From Nicotiana tabacum (Eukaryota > Streptophyta > Magnoliopsida > Solanales > Solanaceae), in assembly GCF_000715075.1 (NCBI RefSeq), contig NC_134101.1, positions 198,978,103 to 199,042,102 of the forward strand: a stretch of DNA of 64,000 nucleotides, read 5' to 3'. Position 1 is the first letter of the stretch, and every line of letters begins with the position of its first letter. The notes beneath the pieces were generated by a model. The model was not told the DNA's origin, did no database searches, and saw only the letters and a list, made by a program, of their open reading frames with translations. This document shows positions 48,301 through 59,205 of this stretch, piece after piece. The position numbers and the translations under genes are program-made.

Positions 48301-51138
48301 GTGACTTTGGTGAACGATGGTAGGGTAAGGTCTTGTCCTCGGGAGTGTCAGCGTAGGGGAGGGGGTGCGGGGGATAAGGGGGATAAGGGTGCTACTAGGT
48401 TGAGAGTGGGGTCTTGGAACATAGGAACTTTGACTGAAAAATCTATAGAGCTAGCGAAGATTCTCGAGAAAGGGAAGGTTAATATAGCTTGTGTTCAGGA
48501 GACTAGGTGGGCAGGAGATAAGGCACGAGATGTGGGCAGTTTCAAGCTTTGGTATTCTGGGAGGTTGGGGGCATTAATGGGGTAGGTATCTTGGTTGATA
48601 ACGACCTCCCTGAACTAGTGGCGAAGGTTAGGAGGGTGAATAACAGACTGATGACTCTTAAGCTAGTTGTTAGTGGTTTTACTTTGAACATAATCAGTGC
48701 GTACGCACCCCAAACTGGCTTGGATCAGGAAGTCAAGATGCATTTCTGGGAGGACTTAGATGAGATGGTGCGTGGTATCCCGCACACCGAGGAGATTTTC
48801 ATAGAAGGAGATTTCAACGGCCACATTAGAGCGATGCCTAGGGGATATGATGATGTGCATGGTGGCTTTGGTTTTGGAGATAGAAACGAAGGAGGAACGT
48901 CTCTGTTGGACTTTGCTAGAGCTTTTGATTTGGTGATAGCAAACTTGAGTTTCCCGAAGAAGATGGAGCACTTGGTCACCTTTCGGAGTTCGGTGGTCGA
49001 GGCTCAAATTGATTATGTACTTTGTAGGAAGTCCGATAGAGGTCTTTGCATGGATTGCAAGGTCATCCCAAGTGAGAACCTCTCGACCCTTCATAGGCTC
49101 CTAGTTATGGACCTTGAGATCACGAGGAAAAGGAGGAAGAGGGTGATGTATAGCCAACATAAGATAAAGTGGGGAGCCTTGACAGAAGCTAAAGAGAAGG
49201 AGTTGGGGGTCAAGATGGTGACTATGGGGGCTTGGAGGAGTAGTGGGGACGCAAGCGCTATGTGGACCATGACTGCGCAGTGCATTAGGGAAGCCGCGAG
49301 AGAGGTATTAGGGGTCTCAAAAGGTAACTCGGGTGGTCACAAGGGAGATTGGTGGTGGAATGGAGAGGTGCAAGGAAAAGTGGATACCAAGAAAATAGCA
49401 TATCTGAAGCTAGTGGAAAGTGTAGACGAGGAGGAGAAAAGGGCAAATAGGGAGCATTATAAGTTGGCTAAGAAAGAGGCTAAGCTAGCAGTTACGGCGA
49501 CAAAGACTGCAACTTTTAGTTGACTGTATAAGGAACTCGAGGGCCATGGTGGGGATACGAGGTTGTTCAGGTTAGCCAAGGCGTAAGAAAGGAAGGCACG
49601 TGACATGGACCAAGTGAAGTGCATCAAGGACGAAGAAGGTAGAGTTTTGTTGGATGAGGGGCTTATCCATCAGAGATGGAGGACCTACTTCCATAGTCTC
49701 TTGAATGATGAAGGGGACATGAGAATTGTACTAGGTGATTTGGAATTCTCCGGGAGTCGTTGTGACTTTGGTATTATAGGTGGATTAGAGTTGATGAAGT
49801 TGAGGGTGCTATGCGTAAGATGAGCAGGGGCAAAGCGACAGGACCAGATGAAATCCCGGTGGAGTTTTGGAAGAATGTGGGCAAAGCGAGCTTGGAGTGG
49901 CTCACTAGGTTATTTAATGTCATTTTTACAACGAAGAAGATGCCCGAATAGTGGAGGTGGAGCACTATGGTTCCTGTAAACAACAACAAGGGTGATATCC
50001 AAAATTGCAATAATTATGGGGGTATTAAGCTGCTTAGCCATACTATGAAAGTCTGGGAGAGAGTGGTAGAGCTAAGGGAGAGAAGGAGGGCGACTATTTC
50101 CGAGAATCAATTTGGGTTTATGCGGAGCTGTTCAACTACAGAAGCCATCCACCTTGTTAGGAGATTTATAGAGCAGTATAGGAAGAGAAACAAGGACTTG
50201 CATATGGTGTTCGATGACTTAGAAAAGGCGTACGATAAAGTTCTGAGGGAGGTTTTGTGGAGATGTTTGGAGGCTAGAGGTATTCCTGTTGCCTATATTA
50301 GATTGATTAAGGACATATATGATGGAGTAAAGACTCAAGTGAGGACGGTAGGGGGGGCTCGGACCATTTTTCGGTTATGATGGGGTTGCATCAGGGGTCA
50401 GCACTAAGCCCATTTTTGTTTGCTCTGGTGATGGACGTACTGACACGCCACATCCAAGGGGAGGTGCCATGGTGCATGCTATTTGTAGATGATATTGTAT
50501 TGATCGACGAGATGCGGGACAGTGTGAACGCACAATTAGAGGTATGGAGGCAGACCCTGGAATCTAAGGGTTTCAAGTTGAGCAGGACCAAGACAGAATA
50601 CTTGGAGTGTAAGTTCAGCGGCGAGACTTTAGGAGGGGAAGGGGAGGTGAGACTGGACTCGCATATCATCCCTAGGAGAGGGAGTTTTAAGTACCTCGGG
50701 TCTATTATTCAGGGGGTGGAAGGATTGATGAAGATGTCGCATATCGTATTGGGGGGATGGATGAAATGGAGATTCGCTTCCGATGTTTTGTGTGACAAGA
50801 AGGTGCCACCGAAACTTAAGGGTAAGTTCTACAAAGTGGTGGTCAGACCAACGATGTTGTATGGGGCTGAGTGTTGGCCAGTCAAGATTGCTCATGTCCA
50901 AAAGATGAAGGCATCAAATATGAGGATACTGAGGTGGATGTGTGGGCACACCAGGTTAGATAAGATCATAAATAAGGTTATTCGCGATAAGGTAGGGGTG
51001 GCCTCTATTGAGGACAAGATGCGGGAAGCGCGACTTAGGAGTTTTGGTCGTGTGAGGAGGAGCACAGACGCCCCGGTGAGGAGGTATGAGAGGTTGACAT
51101 TAGAAGGCCTACAGAGGTGGGGAGAAGTGATTCGGTAG
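48301..51138 (+). pseudogene. RTE LINE polyprotein: endonuclease and reverse transcriptase
   Basis: Endonuclease at 48316-49090: VGSWNIGTL, ACVQETRW, a frameshift near 48570, IISAYAPQTG, EGDFNGHIRA and AQIDYVL, the exonuclease-endonuclease-phosphatase fold motifs. Linker, then RT: KATGPDEIPVEFWK (49840), [20 protein letters not shown] (50102), [12 protein letters not shown] (50210), [20 protein letters not shown] (50383) and [11 protein letters not shown] (50475), where FVDD replaces the commoner FADD. Thumb region KYLGSIIQ and [12 protein letters not shown]. Stops or frame breaks near 49522, 49587, 49949 and 50378 inactivate it. Longest clean stretches: 324 codons (48549-49523) and 253 codons (50377-51138). 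Confidence 0.9.
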
Positions 51139-51362
51139 CTCCCAGCTGAGCTCCAGAATCGACCTTGAGGCCCCCGAATCGACAAGCTCGAGGCCCCGAT
51201 TGTTAACCTATCGGTTTGGTTATCACCTTATTACTAACTCTTATCTCGTTTCTAAGTCTCACACATAGCATCATCTGCTTAACAACTAGCATAAAAATAG
51301 ATCACGTATTTTTACAGTCCCATAATCAAATTTAATTGTTATTACCTTTTTCACAATAAACA

Positions 51363-52214
51363 AGCATAAAGGAAAAAGGGAGGAGCAGACATTGGGCTTC
51401 TTCGCAAAATCTTTGTCTTCCTAAAGAAGATAAGGGTCTAGGTTTTAGGTCCTTACATGATGTCTCAAAGGCATTGTTTGCTAAACCATGGTAGAGGTTT
51501 AGGACTACAAAATCTCTGTGGTCTAACTTCATGTGGAACAAATATTGCAAGAAGGAATAACCGACAATGGTGCAATTTAGGGAAGGGTCTCATGTTTGGA
51601 GACAAATGCTGAATGCTAGGGAAGAAGATGAACATGAGATCTTATGGGAATTGAAGAGTGGAACAACTAATATATGACATGAAAACTGGACTGGATTGGA
51701 AGCACTATACCATGTACTGTCTGAAGACTTTCCAATCAATGAAGATCTTCATGAAGTGGCAGAATTGAGGCAAGGGGAAACATGGGATAATCAGTTGTTA
51801 AACCAAACTTTCAATGAAGAAATTGCTGAACATATTAGGTCCAATATGCATTATGAAGGCATTGAGGAATATTGGGATAGACCATATTGGATGCCAACTC
51901 CTTAAGGCAAGTTCAGTGTTAGTAGTGCGTGGAAATTATTAAGGCATAGGGCTAATCCTAATCAGGAGTTCATGTTAATGTGGATAAAAGGTTTGCCATT
52001 CAAGATATCCTTTTTCTTGTGGAGATTATGGAGGCAGAAAATAGCCACTAATGATATATGTAGGAGGCAAGGGCAAATATTGATATATAGGTGTTGGGGT
52101 TATCAGCAGCCTCAAGAGGAGTCCATAGAGCACATATTTGTCACAAGTCCTACTGCCTCTAAGGTGTGGAACTTGTTCATGGGAGCTTCTGAAATTACTG
52201 TGCCCTTGATTTAA
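51363..52214 (+). pseudogene. L1 ORF2 part 3: C-terminal zinc-finger-type RT region
   Basis: LINE coding resumes after element E. Recognisable pieces: WDNQLLNQTF, IEEYWDRPYWMPTPXGKFSV (X is an in-frame stop near 51903), and then MWIKGLPFKISFFLWRLWRQ at 51972-52040, the zf-RVT region that follows RT in plant LINEs. An in-frame TAA near 51558 and a stop at 52212 interrupt it. The cysteine and histidine ligands are partly kept (RCWGYQQPQEESIEHIF). Confidence 0.82.
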
Positions 52215-52505
52215 TTGAAAAAAGTTATAAGACATTGGTGGTATGCTCAATGTTGTCCAAAGTTAAAGCCATTGTTTCACGCAGTACCAACTATCATCAC
52301 TTGGGAGCTTTGAAAGAGAAGAAATGCAGGTAAACATGGAGGTTCAACGTCCACAAATAGGGTGATCCATGAAGTCAATAGGACATTGCATCAATTAGCA
52401 AGGGTAAGGTATGGTTGGATGTCTAATATTTCATTGTTATGGCCAGACATGATTCAGTTCTTTGAAGGCTATAAACCTATATTGATCATAAGAAGAGTAA
52501 CATGA

Positions 52506-53024
52506 CAGCTTCCTTTTCATGGTTGTTACAAATGCAATACTGATGGAGTATCAAAGGGTAATCCTGGTCCTAGTTCCCTAGGTTTTTCTGTGATAGGTGA
52601 TATGGTGTATGCTAGGGCAGTAGACCTGGGGGTGACAACAAATGTGGTAGCTGAAGCTAAGGCTATCCTTCAAGGGTTGGAGTATTGTGTGGAGCATGAC
52701 CTTCACCCTCTCATCTTGGAGACTGACTCATTGGTTATGAAGAAGGTGATAGAAGGGGAATGGGATCCTCCTTGGGTAATTGCACCAGATGTAAAGAGAA
52801 TTAAGGAGATGAAGGACAAATTCAATATGATCTTTCAACATGTGTTTAGAAAAGGCAACTCAGTGGCAAATTTTATAGATAACATTGTTTTTTCTTTTGT
52901 AGGTAAATCTGAATTTCATTCATTCTCTAAACTGCCTAGTGCAGGGAGGAGGTTGATCAATCTAGATAAGTCTCAAACACCAAACCTTAGGGTTAGGATA
53001 GAAAAGAGAAGAGCCTCAGACTAA
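52506..53024 (+). CDS. L1 ORF2 part 4: RNase H domain, open remnant
   Basis: A clean 172-codon frame after a TGA at 52503. RNase H (RVT_3 type) residues are in place: the first Asp in CNTDGVSKGNPGPSSLGFSV, the Glu in EAKAILQGLEY, and the second Asp in LETDSLVMKKV. VFRKGNSVANFID gives the C-terminal helix region with the final Asp position. The real protein would begin far upstream, so this is a fragment of a dead ORF2, but the domain itself has no stop. Confidence 0.8.
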   Translation, partial: QLPFHGCYKCNTDGVSKGNPGPSSLGFSVIGDMVYARAVDLGVTTNVVAEAKAILQGLEYCVEHDLHPLILETDSLVMKKVIEGEWDPPWVIAPDVKRIKEMKDKFNMIFQHVFRKGNSVANFIDNIVFSFVGKSEFHSFSKLPSAGRRLINLDKSQTPNLRVRIEKRRASD

Positions 53025-54050
53025 TGGCTTCACATGATTTGATTCTGCACTCACTTGCTTGCATCTTCAGGTTTCTCTTACATTGTATGCTATTAAGGTA
53101 TTTTCCAGTGATATTAGCATGGTTACATGCTCATTCTAGAGGTGCTTTGATAGTAAACAGATTTTCTATCATAAGTAGGTTATGGATAGTGTAGTTTTTC
53201 TTAATTCTCTTTTGGTCATATGTTAATCATAAGCCCAAGGACATAGTTGATACAGTATCTTATTACCTTGATGGTTATAAGGTTCTTGGCATTGTTCTTG
53301 AGGTATGGTTGTTGCAACACAATAGCTGGAATCAAAAGACTCTATCAGGACGTTTGTTTTTCTATGTGTATGTGTGTACTGCCATGATGTTATCCAGTGG
53401 TATTGGTATGTTTACATGCCCAATCTGGAGACATATTAGCAGTGCATACACCTTCCCTGTATTGAGTTCATGCTTCATATGTTTTGGAAAGTTGTGGCAG
53501 CACTTAGACATCATTAAGTCCTCCACGGTTAGTGAATACAATTCTTCGCTTCCCATTGTTAGGTTGTAGAATCCTACAGAACTATATGAAAGTGTCCTTA
53601 TGGTTAGTATTATCATGGCATTAGCCAGTGGTATTGACATGGTTTCATGTCCAGTTTGGAGATGTTATGGCAATCCAGACATAAGGTTCCTTCTCTTGAA
53701 TATTGCACTTTTTAGAAGGTATATTCCTGTGCTTTGGTTTAGCTCATCTTATGCAGGAAACAAAGAAGTGCTGGGCTCAGTCATTATGCAGCTTAGAGCT
53801 TTATTGGAGAGTTGGTCATTCCTAGTAGATGGTGTTGGTTGGAGATTCATGCTTGCCTTGTCTTTTGGAAAATAAAACTTGGTGCCTGGTGAGAGCATTA
53901 GAGGTGCTACATTGAGGTTTTGCACTTAGCTTTTGGATCCACAATCCATTTTTAAAGATTTTTGGAATTACTTTCCAAGAATGATGTAAGTTCGTGGATC
54001 AGCTTTACAAATGAGAGCAAGTTTAAGAGGCCAGAAGGCCATTTCGCCTA
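53025..54050 (+). other. L1 3' untranslated region
   Basis: Non-coding. A phrase of the form GT(G)ATATTAGCATGGTTACAT recurs at about 53106, 53397 and 53625, so the UTR contains three diverged units of about 230-290 bp. It ends ...TTTCGCCTA directly against the direct repeat AAATAAAACC. No separate poly(A) tail remains. Confidence 0.65.
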
Positions 54051-54126
54051 AAATAAAACCTTGTTCCAAACCTTTGCAACATTGCTAATGATGAAAGAAA
54101 CATGAAGAAACCCATAACCACCCATC
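54051..54126. repeat. Right copy of the LINE-flanking ~76-bp direct repeat
   Basis: Begins AAATAAAACCTTGTTCCAAA and is followed directly by the continuation of the element C interior. Pairs with 41376-41451. Confidence 0.75.
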
Positions 54127-57100
54127 AAATCAACCAGTCGTGGAGTTCTCTCTCCCGACAAGAACCATTGACAAATTCTGAGCTGACTAATGACATTCTT
54201 CTTACAAACATACCTTATCCAAAACTAATTGGACTAATTCCAGGTCCAATAAACTCGTCTCACCCAATACAAGCTGCTGACTGACTGGCCATATCAAATG
54301 CCATCTAGACCTCATACGACGCAATCCGCGCACTAAGTAACTGCTCGAATATGACCAACAATGAGAATAGAACCAAATAAGAGACCTAGGCTATAAGTCT
54401 AATAGATACAACCACAAAAGCACAATGCTATGAATCCATCACATAAGGGATAAACAAAAGACACGAAGTAAGCACAATGAATCGTATCCCAACATAACTT
54501 CGTTACGGCGTGTAACCCGATCTAACATTATACCAATCCATATGGGAATAACTATAAGCCATAATTCTCATACTCACCAAACATATGTGTATCAAAAACA
54601 AGCATGTACAATGTATAAACATAACCATGGGGATATGAATAGCACAATACTCTATAAAAATGGGAGGCACGACTGAGGTGCAATAAGCAAATCAACATCT
54701 CAAGAGCCATCTCACTCGCACATCGCCACAAGGCCTAACCATGACAATAACATGTATGTGAATAATCAAGTATACTCACAATCTATCGTAACATAGGAGA
54801 GTAACATATGAAATAGATCAAGGCATGAATAATATCTGTCCTACCCATTGATTCACCCAAAGCAAAAGTTGAGCTGAGTAAGCAAATCCAATCCAGTGTA
54901 GAATACACATTCACATTAAGTCTACCAATAGGCCCCCCAACATATTCAAACCATTCCGAAATAGGTAAATAGCCTTCCATAAGTCCACAGTGACTCTTTC
55001 CATTCCACATACAGTCATCTGTCTAACCCTGAACATACTTTCATAGTCCACAACTAAAGGGGTAGTCTCCCTCCACGAAGATCCAATCTCTAAATCTCAT
55101 GAATCTCTATATTCGATCTCTAAATCTCCCACTTAAATTATTGCTGTCATGTCATACACAACCATCTTATGAGAAATGCTCCCATAAATCCTTCGCGTCG
55201 AGTAACAATATCAATAGTTAACAACCATGAAATTTCGGAAGTACCAGTCAAGCATCTGCAAATCAATACATAATGCGTCTTCTAGAACACACACCTTTCT
55301 CAGGCGATACAAGATATTGCATGCATTCTCTTGAACCGCTACCTTATCCATTAAATCTCATTCCCACACGACTCACCACATCTGTCATGCTAATATATAA
55401 AAATATGAGAATCCCCCTATCAACTCTAAATCACAAGTAGTATGGTTGTCCTCATAAACTCCATCGATCGGAAAGCTTCCACTTAATTCAATCTAGGAGA
55501 GAATCACAACACACAACAAACCTTTTTTACCTGTACAATACATCTCCTCAAGTGGTGGTCAAAACCGTCATGAACTCTTCGAAATTTATTTGCACATAAC
55601 CAAGCCATTAGAACTGAATCCCTCTAAATTAACCAAGCTTTATAGGCCGCCAAACCCAAATGTACCTCAAACCGAAATGCTCATCCAAAGAGACTTTCAA
55701 TGAATCTAAAGCTGTCTTTTATATATTTCATGCTGCAATGTAGCATCCATAATGATATATGGAAATACTGCAAGTCTCGGGCACAACCCAATGCAATCTC
55801 AAATCTTTAGCCACACAACAAAATCTGGCAAATCCTTACGTACCATCTCTTGGAACTTAAACCAACCAAAACCTTTCTTGAGATTCATCCATTCTGCTTT
55901 AATCTCCGATGCACAACCAATATGTACCGAGAGACTTGTGCTCCATTAGCATATAAATACTTTGAGAAGCAACCTCATCCTTAAGTAATAGGGTAAATCC
56001 TTTCTCCTTGCATCCCATACCCACAACGAATATAAAGTACATTCCATAAGTGCATCCAACAAATTCCTTACAAAAATCATCCTCGATGACACCCTTCTCA
56101 AACCATATCCAATCCATAAGCGTACCCCAGTCTAGGAACTACAACAACACATGCCCATATGACTCGATCATTGATGGTAGACTCCCCCACTTGGCTTGAA
56201 GCCAAAAACACATTATTTGACAATCTACAATACTTTTCCTTCTTAACTTCCATGGCCTCACACTGTTATTCAGCCGAATTGCTCATAGGCTTATGCAATA
56301 CTAAGCAAAACACACTTCAAATGATCTACCGAGTGCATACTCACCCTCGTGACCGTCAAGCCAACTTCCTCAAGCGCTCTAAAATGGTAGTGCATGCATT
56401 CCATTGGATAGAAGGAAAACTCTTGATAGAAGCCTCATAAGAATCATACAACCTCAAACCTTCTCGTAGGAGACAAACTACCTGCTTAACCCCAAATCAA
56501 CCTCTTCATATAATCTTACCATGGTCATAACCATTTTGCAATCAATTAATCTTCCCAAGTCTACACTCATCAACAATATATAAAAATCCACTTCATTACA
56601 AATGAACAACTCAAAGATCCACCAACACATCTACATCTTAAGACTATACACCATACCTATATGATAATAAAAAAATCCATAGCCCTTCGCATCCCAAGCA
56701 AATTCTTCTCGTCACATCCAAACCATCTAAGCATAGACATAATACTCATCACATAGTTATCTAGCCACTTACTGAGCCATTAATTCCCATACTAGGGACA
56801 CTACAGGACATAAGAGCCCTAAATCACACATGCACACAACTAAATCCGCCTAGCCAATACTGCGGTCAAAATCTAGCCACAAGTTCTTTAAACTGGCCTA
56901 CCTTGACAACACAGAAACATATTTAGCACCTCATCCATGATATCACAAACCGTTGATGCACAACTGATACCGAGTACTAAATAGCACATATGAATGTCAT
57001 CATACCGGTTCGCATGATAATGAGAGAAAGAAATAGAAGTCTCCTAGATGCCATGTAGCCTCTCTAAGATAAGTATGAATGTCATAATACCAATTCACAA

Positions 57101-57161
57101 GACTCTACTAGATACTTTCTCATAACTCGTAGAACCTATGAACCTAGAGCTATGATACCAA
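54127..57161 (-). mobile_element. Element C interior, right part
   Basis: Non-coding. Shares blocks with the A and B interiors, including GTTACGGCGTGTAACCCGAT near 54503 and the CTCGTAGAACCTATGAACC block before the primer site. No gag or pol recognised on either strand. Confidence 0.75.
57149..57160 (-). other. Element C primer binding site (initiator-Met type)
   Basis: The minus strand reads TGGTATCATAGC, one mismatch from the initiator-Met site, adjoining the right LTR. Confidence 0.82.
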
Positions 57162-59205
57162 GCTCACAATCCAAAATCCCACCAAATCATGATGGCACTT
57201 AACTCATCCTGCTAGGTAAGCCAACTAACATATGCCACAATCCAAACTGGATATCATCCAATAAATAATAATAATATCAAAATATAAAAATTAATATAAC
57301 TACCCCAAGGATTGGTAATACAAGTCATGAGCCACTAAGATTTAGAATTATAATGCCAACACGAAAAAAATACAACATATGTTTGAATATACAAAAAAAT
57401 AAGTACCAATCCTAAACTACTATGAAGAAGTGGTAGCTTGTATCTAGAATGCTGGTGCATCTTTTATGTTAGCCTTCGTCATCTATTGCAACTCAACTCC
57501 AAGATCTACACGTAAGGTGCAGAAGTGTGTACGAGACTAACCTCAGTGAAGTAGTGACAAGATTTTTACGTCAAAAGATACTCACGTTACTTAACATGTG
57601 CAGCTTGATAGCATATATGTGTACACAACAATAGTACCACAATCTAAGCATAAAGTACAGGTAAGGCCATCGAGAAAATATACACAAGCATCATAAACAA
57701 ACATACAGTTCAACATATAAAGAAGACATGTATTTGATATCAAATAACCCATCAACAGTTGTATATATAGAAGATATGAATCGATAAACAAGTTAAGTTA
57801 CAAAGATTGACATATAGAGAAGATATGTACAGTGAATCAAATTAAAAAAAGCATATAGAGAGGATATGCACCATGAATTATTTCATCAATTAAAGCAGCA
57901 TATAGAGAGGATATGCACCATTAATTATTTCATCAATTGAAGCAGCATAAAGAGAAGATAGAGAAGATTTGCACCACAAATAATTTCATCGATTAAAGTA
58001 GCATATAGAGAAGATATTTACAGTGAATCATTTCATCAATTAAAGCAACATATAGAGAAGAGATGCATCTAGCATCAATAAATCATCAACTATTTCATAT
58101 AGAGATGATATGCATAAATAAGCAAGTCAAGGTTACACAAGTTGACATGTAGAGAAGATATGTATTGTGAATCAATTCTTCAACCAAAACGTCATATAGA
58201 GAAGATATGCATAAAGAGGCATGTATACATTCTGGAGCTAGCATATAAAGAAGACATACGATGGAAACCACATATACATCCAAGCTATTTGCATATAGAG
58301 AAGATACACGAAAACCAAACAATGATAAGCTTTTAATAATCCGCATGTACGTCATCAAGGAGAAACATGAGAGGATGACCCTAGGGGAATGGATCCTTAT
58401 TCACACGCTGCATGGATAACGCATATGCCATAATCATAACAACCACACGGACAACTCACATGCTATAGAAAATCAACCCGCACGAACCACTCATATATTG
58501 TAATAACTCAACCCATATAGACCACTCATGTGCTGTCAATCCAGTCCATCACATAGAAAGCATATATAAGAATACATGTATACGAACAACGGATATCAAA
58601 TCACATACTTATGGACCAAGGATAAATAACATGCTAAGGTGTATGCATGTGCGAAGTGTACGACTACAACTCAGATTAGGCGGGTACGCCATACAATAAA
58701 GAATACATAGGAAATCAAAACCTATGCAGGATCTCTAGCATGATTCAAAAATCTCACATATTCATATAAACATATAAAGCATGATAGCATGAAGCACAAT
58801 ATCCAAAAAAGGCATGATACAACCTAAAAACTACCCCTAGCATGGAAAAACCCAGTGCACGTATATATTCTCATTACCTCACATGTACGTCACCCCGACA
58901 TGTAGCAAACAATGTTATTTTTAGGAAAAATTCCCTCAAACCAAAGCTAGGCTAGATACTTACATTATCCGGCTAGTCTTCAACCTCAAATCGCGTCAAA
59001 ACCCCGTTCTAGCCCTCCAAACAAGAAAATCCAAGGGGCTATATTCGAAGGGAGTCAAAAAATGGTATAAGAAGCAATCCTATTCAATAAAGCTTTAATC
59101 TTTGACGAATCTTTAAAAAGTCAACAAAAGTCAACCCGGGTTGGCATGCTCAAAATTCGAAACCAATACCAAATCTCGGTGACCCATAACCTATTCGAGT
59201 CCAAA
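57162..59205 (-). repeat. Element C right LTR (5' LTR), cut by LTR D
   Basis: Matches the left LTR from its start through the ~48-bp array and beyond, up to GAGTCCAAATA near 59205 (left LTR position about 39570). There LTR D begins. The remaining ~1.4 kb of this LTR is not found in the window. Confidence 0.8.
57714..58305. repeat. ~48-bp tandem array, 13 units, element C right LTR
   Basis: Same unit as 38226-38680. Starts are near 57714, 57761, 57811, 57853, 57899, 57946, 57998, 58048, 58096, 58144, 58191, 58241 and 58290. Units at 57853 and 57899 are nearly identical, suggesting recent local duplication. Confidence 0.86.

Larger units (their letters stand above)
46701..51138 (+). mobile_element. 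RTE-type LINE inside the element E right LTR
   Basis: About 4.4 kb: a long non-coding leader (46701-48300) with tandem repeats, then one endonuclease-RT polyprotein. The order apurinic-type endonuclease then RT, with no RNase H, fits the plant RTE clade. The C-terminus stops at GEVIR (51138), earlier than family members I recall, and passes straight into LTR sequence without a tail or target duplication. The 3' end is therefore deleted together with part of the LTR. Confidence 0.85.
42957..51362 (+). mobile_element. Element E: gypsy-type LTR retrotransposon inside the LINE
   Basis: LTRs TGTATACGG...TAAACA at 42957-43681 and 46411-51362 (the latter interrupted). The tRNA-Lys-type primer site follows the left LTR and a GTGGGGACT purine tract precedes the right LTR, so orientation is plus. 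Target duplication AGCAC (42952-42956) and AGCAT (51363-51367), four of five bases. The interior (43682-46410) holds a gag pseudogene, an LTR fragment and a 77-bp tandem array; protease, RT and integrase are absent. It is a deletion derivative. Confidence 0.88.
46411..51362 (+). repeat. Element E right LTR, interrupted by the RTE LINE
   Basis: Two pieces, 46411-46700 and 51140-51362, match the start and end of the left LTR. The middle (left-LTR positions about 43247-43476, including the TATA box) is absent and the RTE LINE occupies the gap. Confidence 0.88.
41452..54050 (+). mobile_element. L1-type LINE, 5'-truncated, interrupted by element E
   Basis: Starts inside the endonuclease domain, so the 5' UTR, ORF1 and the start of ORF2 are missing, as in ordinary 5'-truncated insertions. 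It contains an RT segment, is interrupted by element E (42957-51362), resumes with a zinc-finger-type RT C-terminal region and an RNase H domain, and ends with about 1 kb of 3' UTR. Without E the remaining LINE is about 4.2 kb. It is flanked by ~76-bp direct repeats of element C sequence. A C-terminal RNase H is characteristic of plant L1 elements. Confidence 0.88.
37687..59205 (-). mobile_element. Element C: LARD-like LTR retrotransposon, heavily nested
   Basis: Left LTR 37687-40981 and right LTR from 57162, with related starts (T(A/G)TCA(T/C)GATCCAAAATC type). Minus orientation: initiator-Met-like primer site at 57149-57160 and purine tract at 40982-40994. Its interior (40982-41451 and 54127-57161, about 3.5 kb native) is non-coding and shares blocks with A and B. 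A LINE fills the gap 41452-54050. The right LTR is broken at 59205 by LTR D and its remainder is not in the window, so no target duplication can be checked. Confidence 0.82.

Noticed and set aside
48301..49523. Host craniofacial-development-protein-like endonuclease gene
   Set aside because: Annotations of that name in plants usually arise from RTE LINEs. Here the endonuclease is followed by an RT in the same orientation, within an LTR.
52506..53024. Host RNase H-like gene
   Set aside because: It continues LINE coding sequence from upstream and is followed by the LINE 3' UTR, so it is the C-terminal domain of L1 ORF2.
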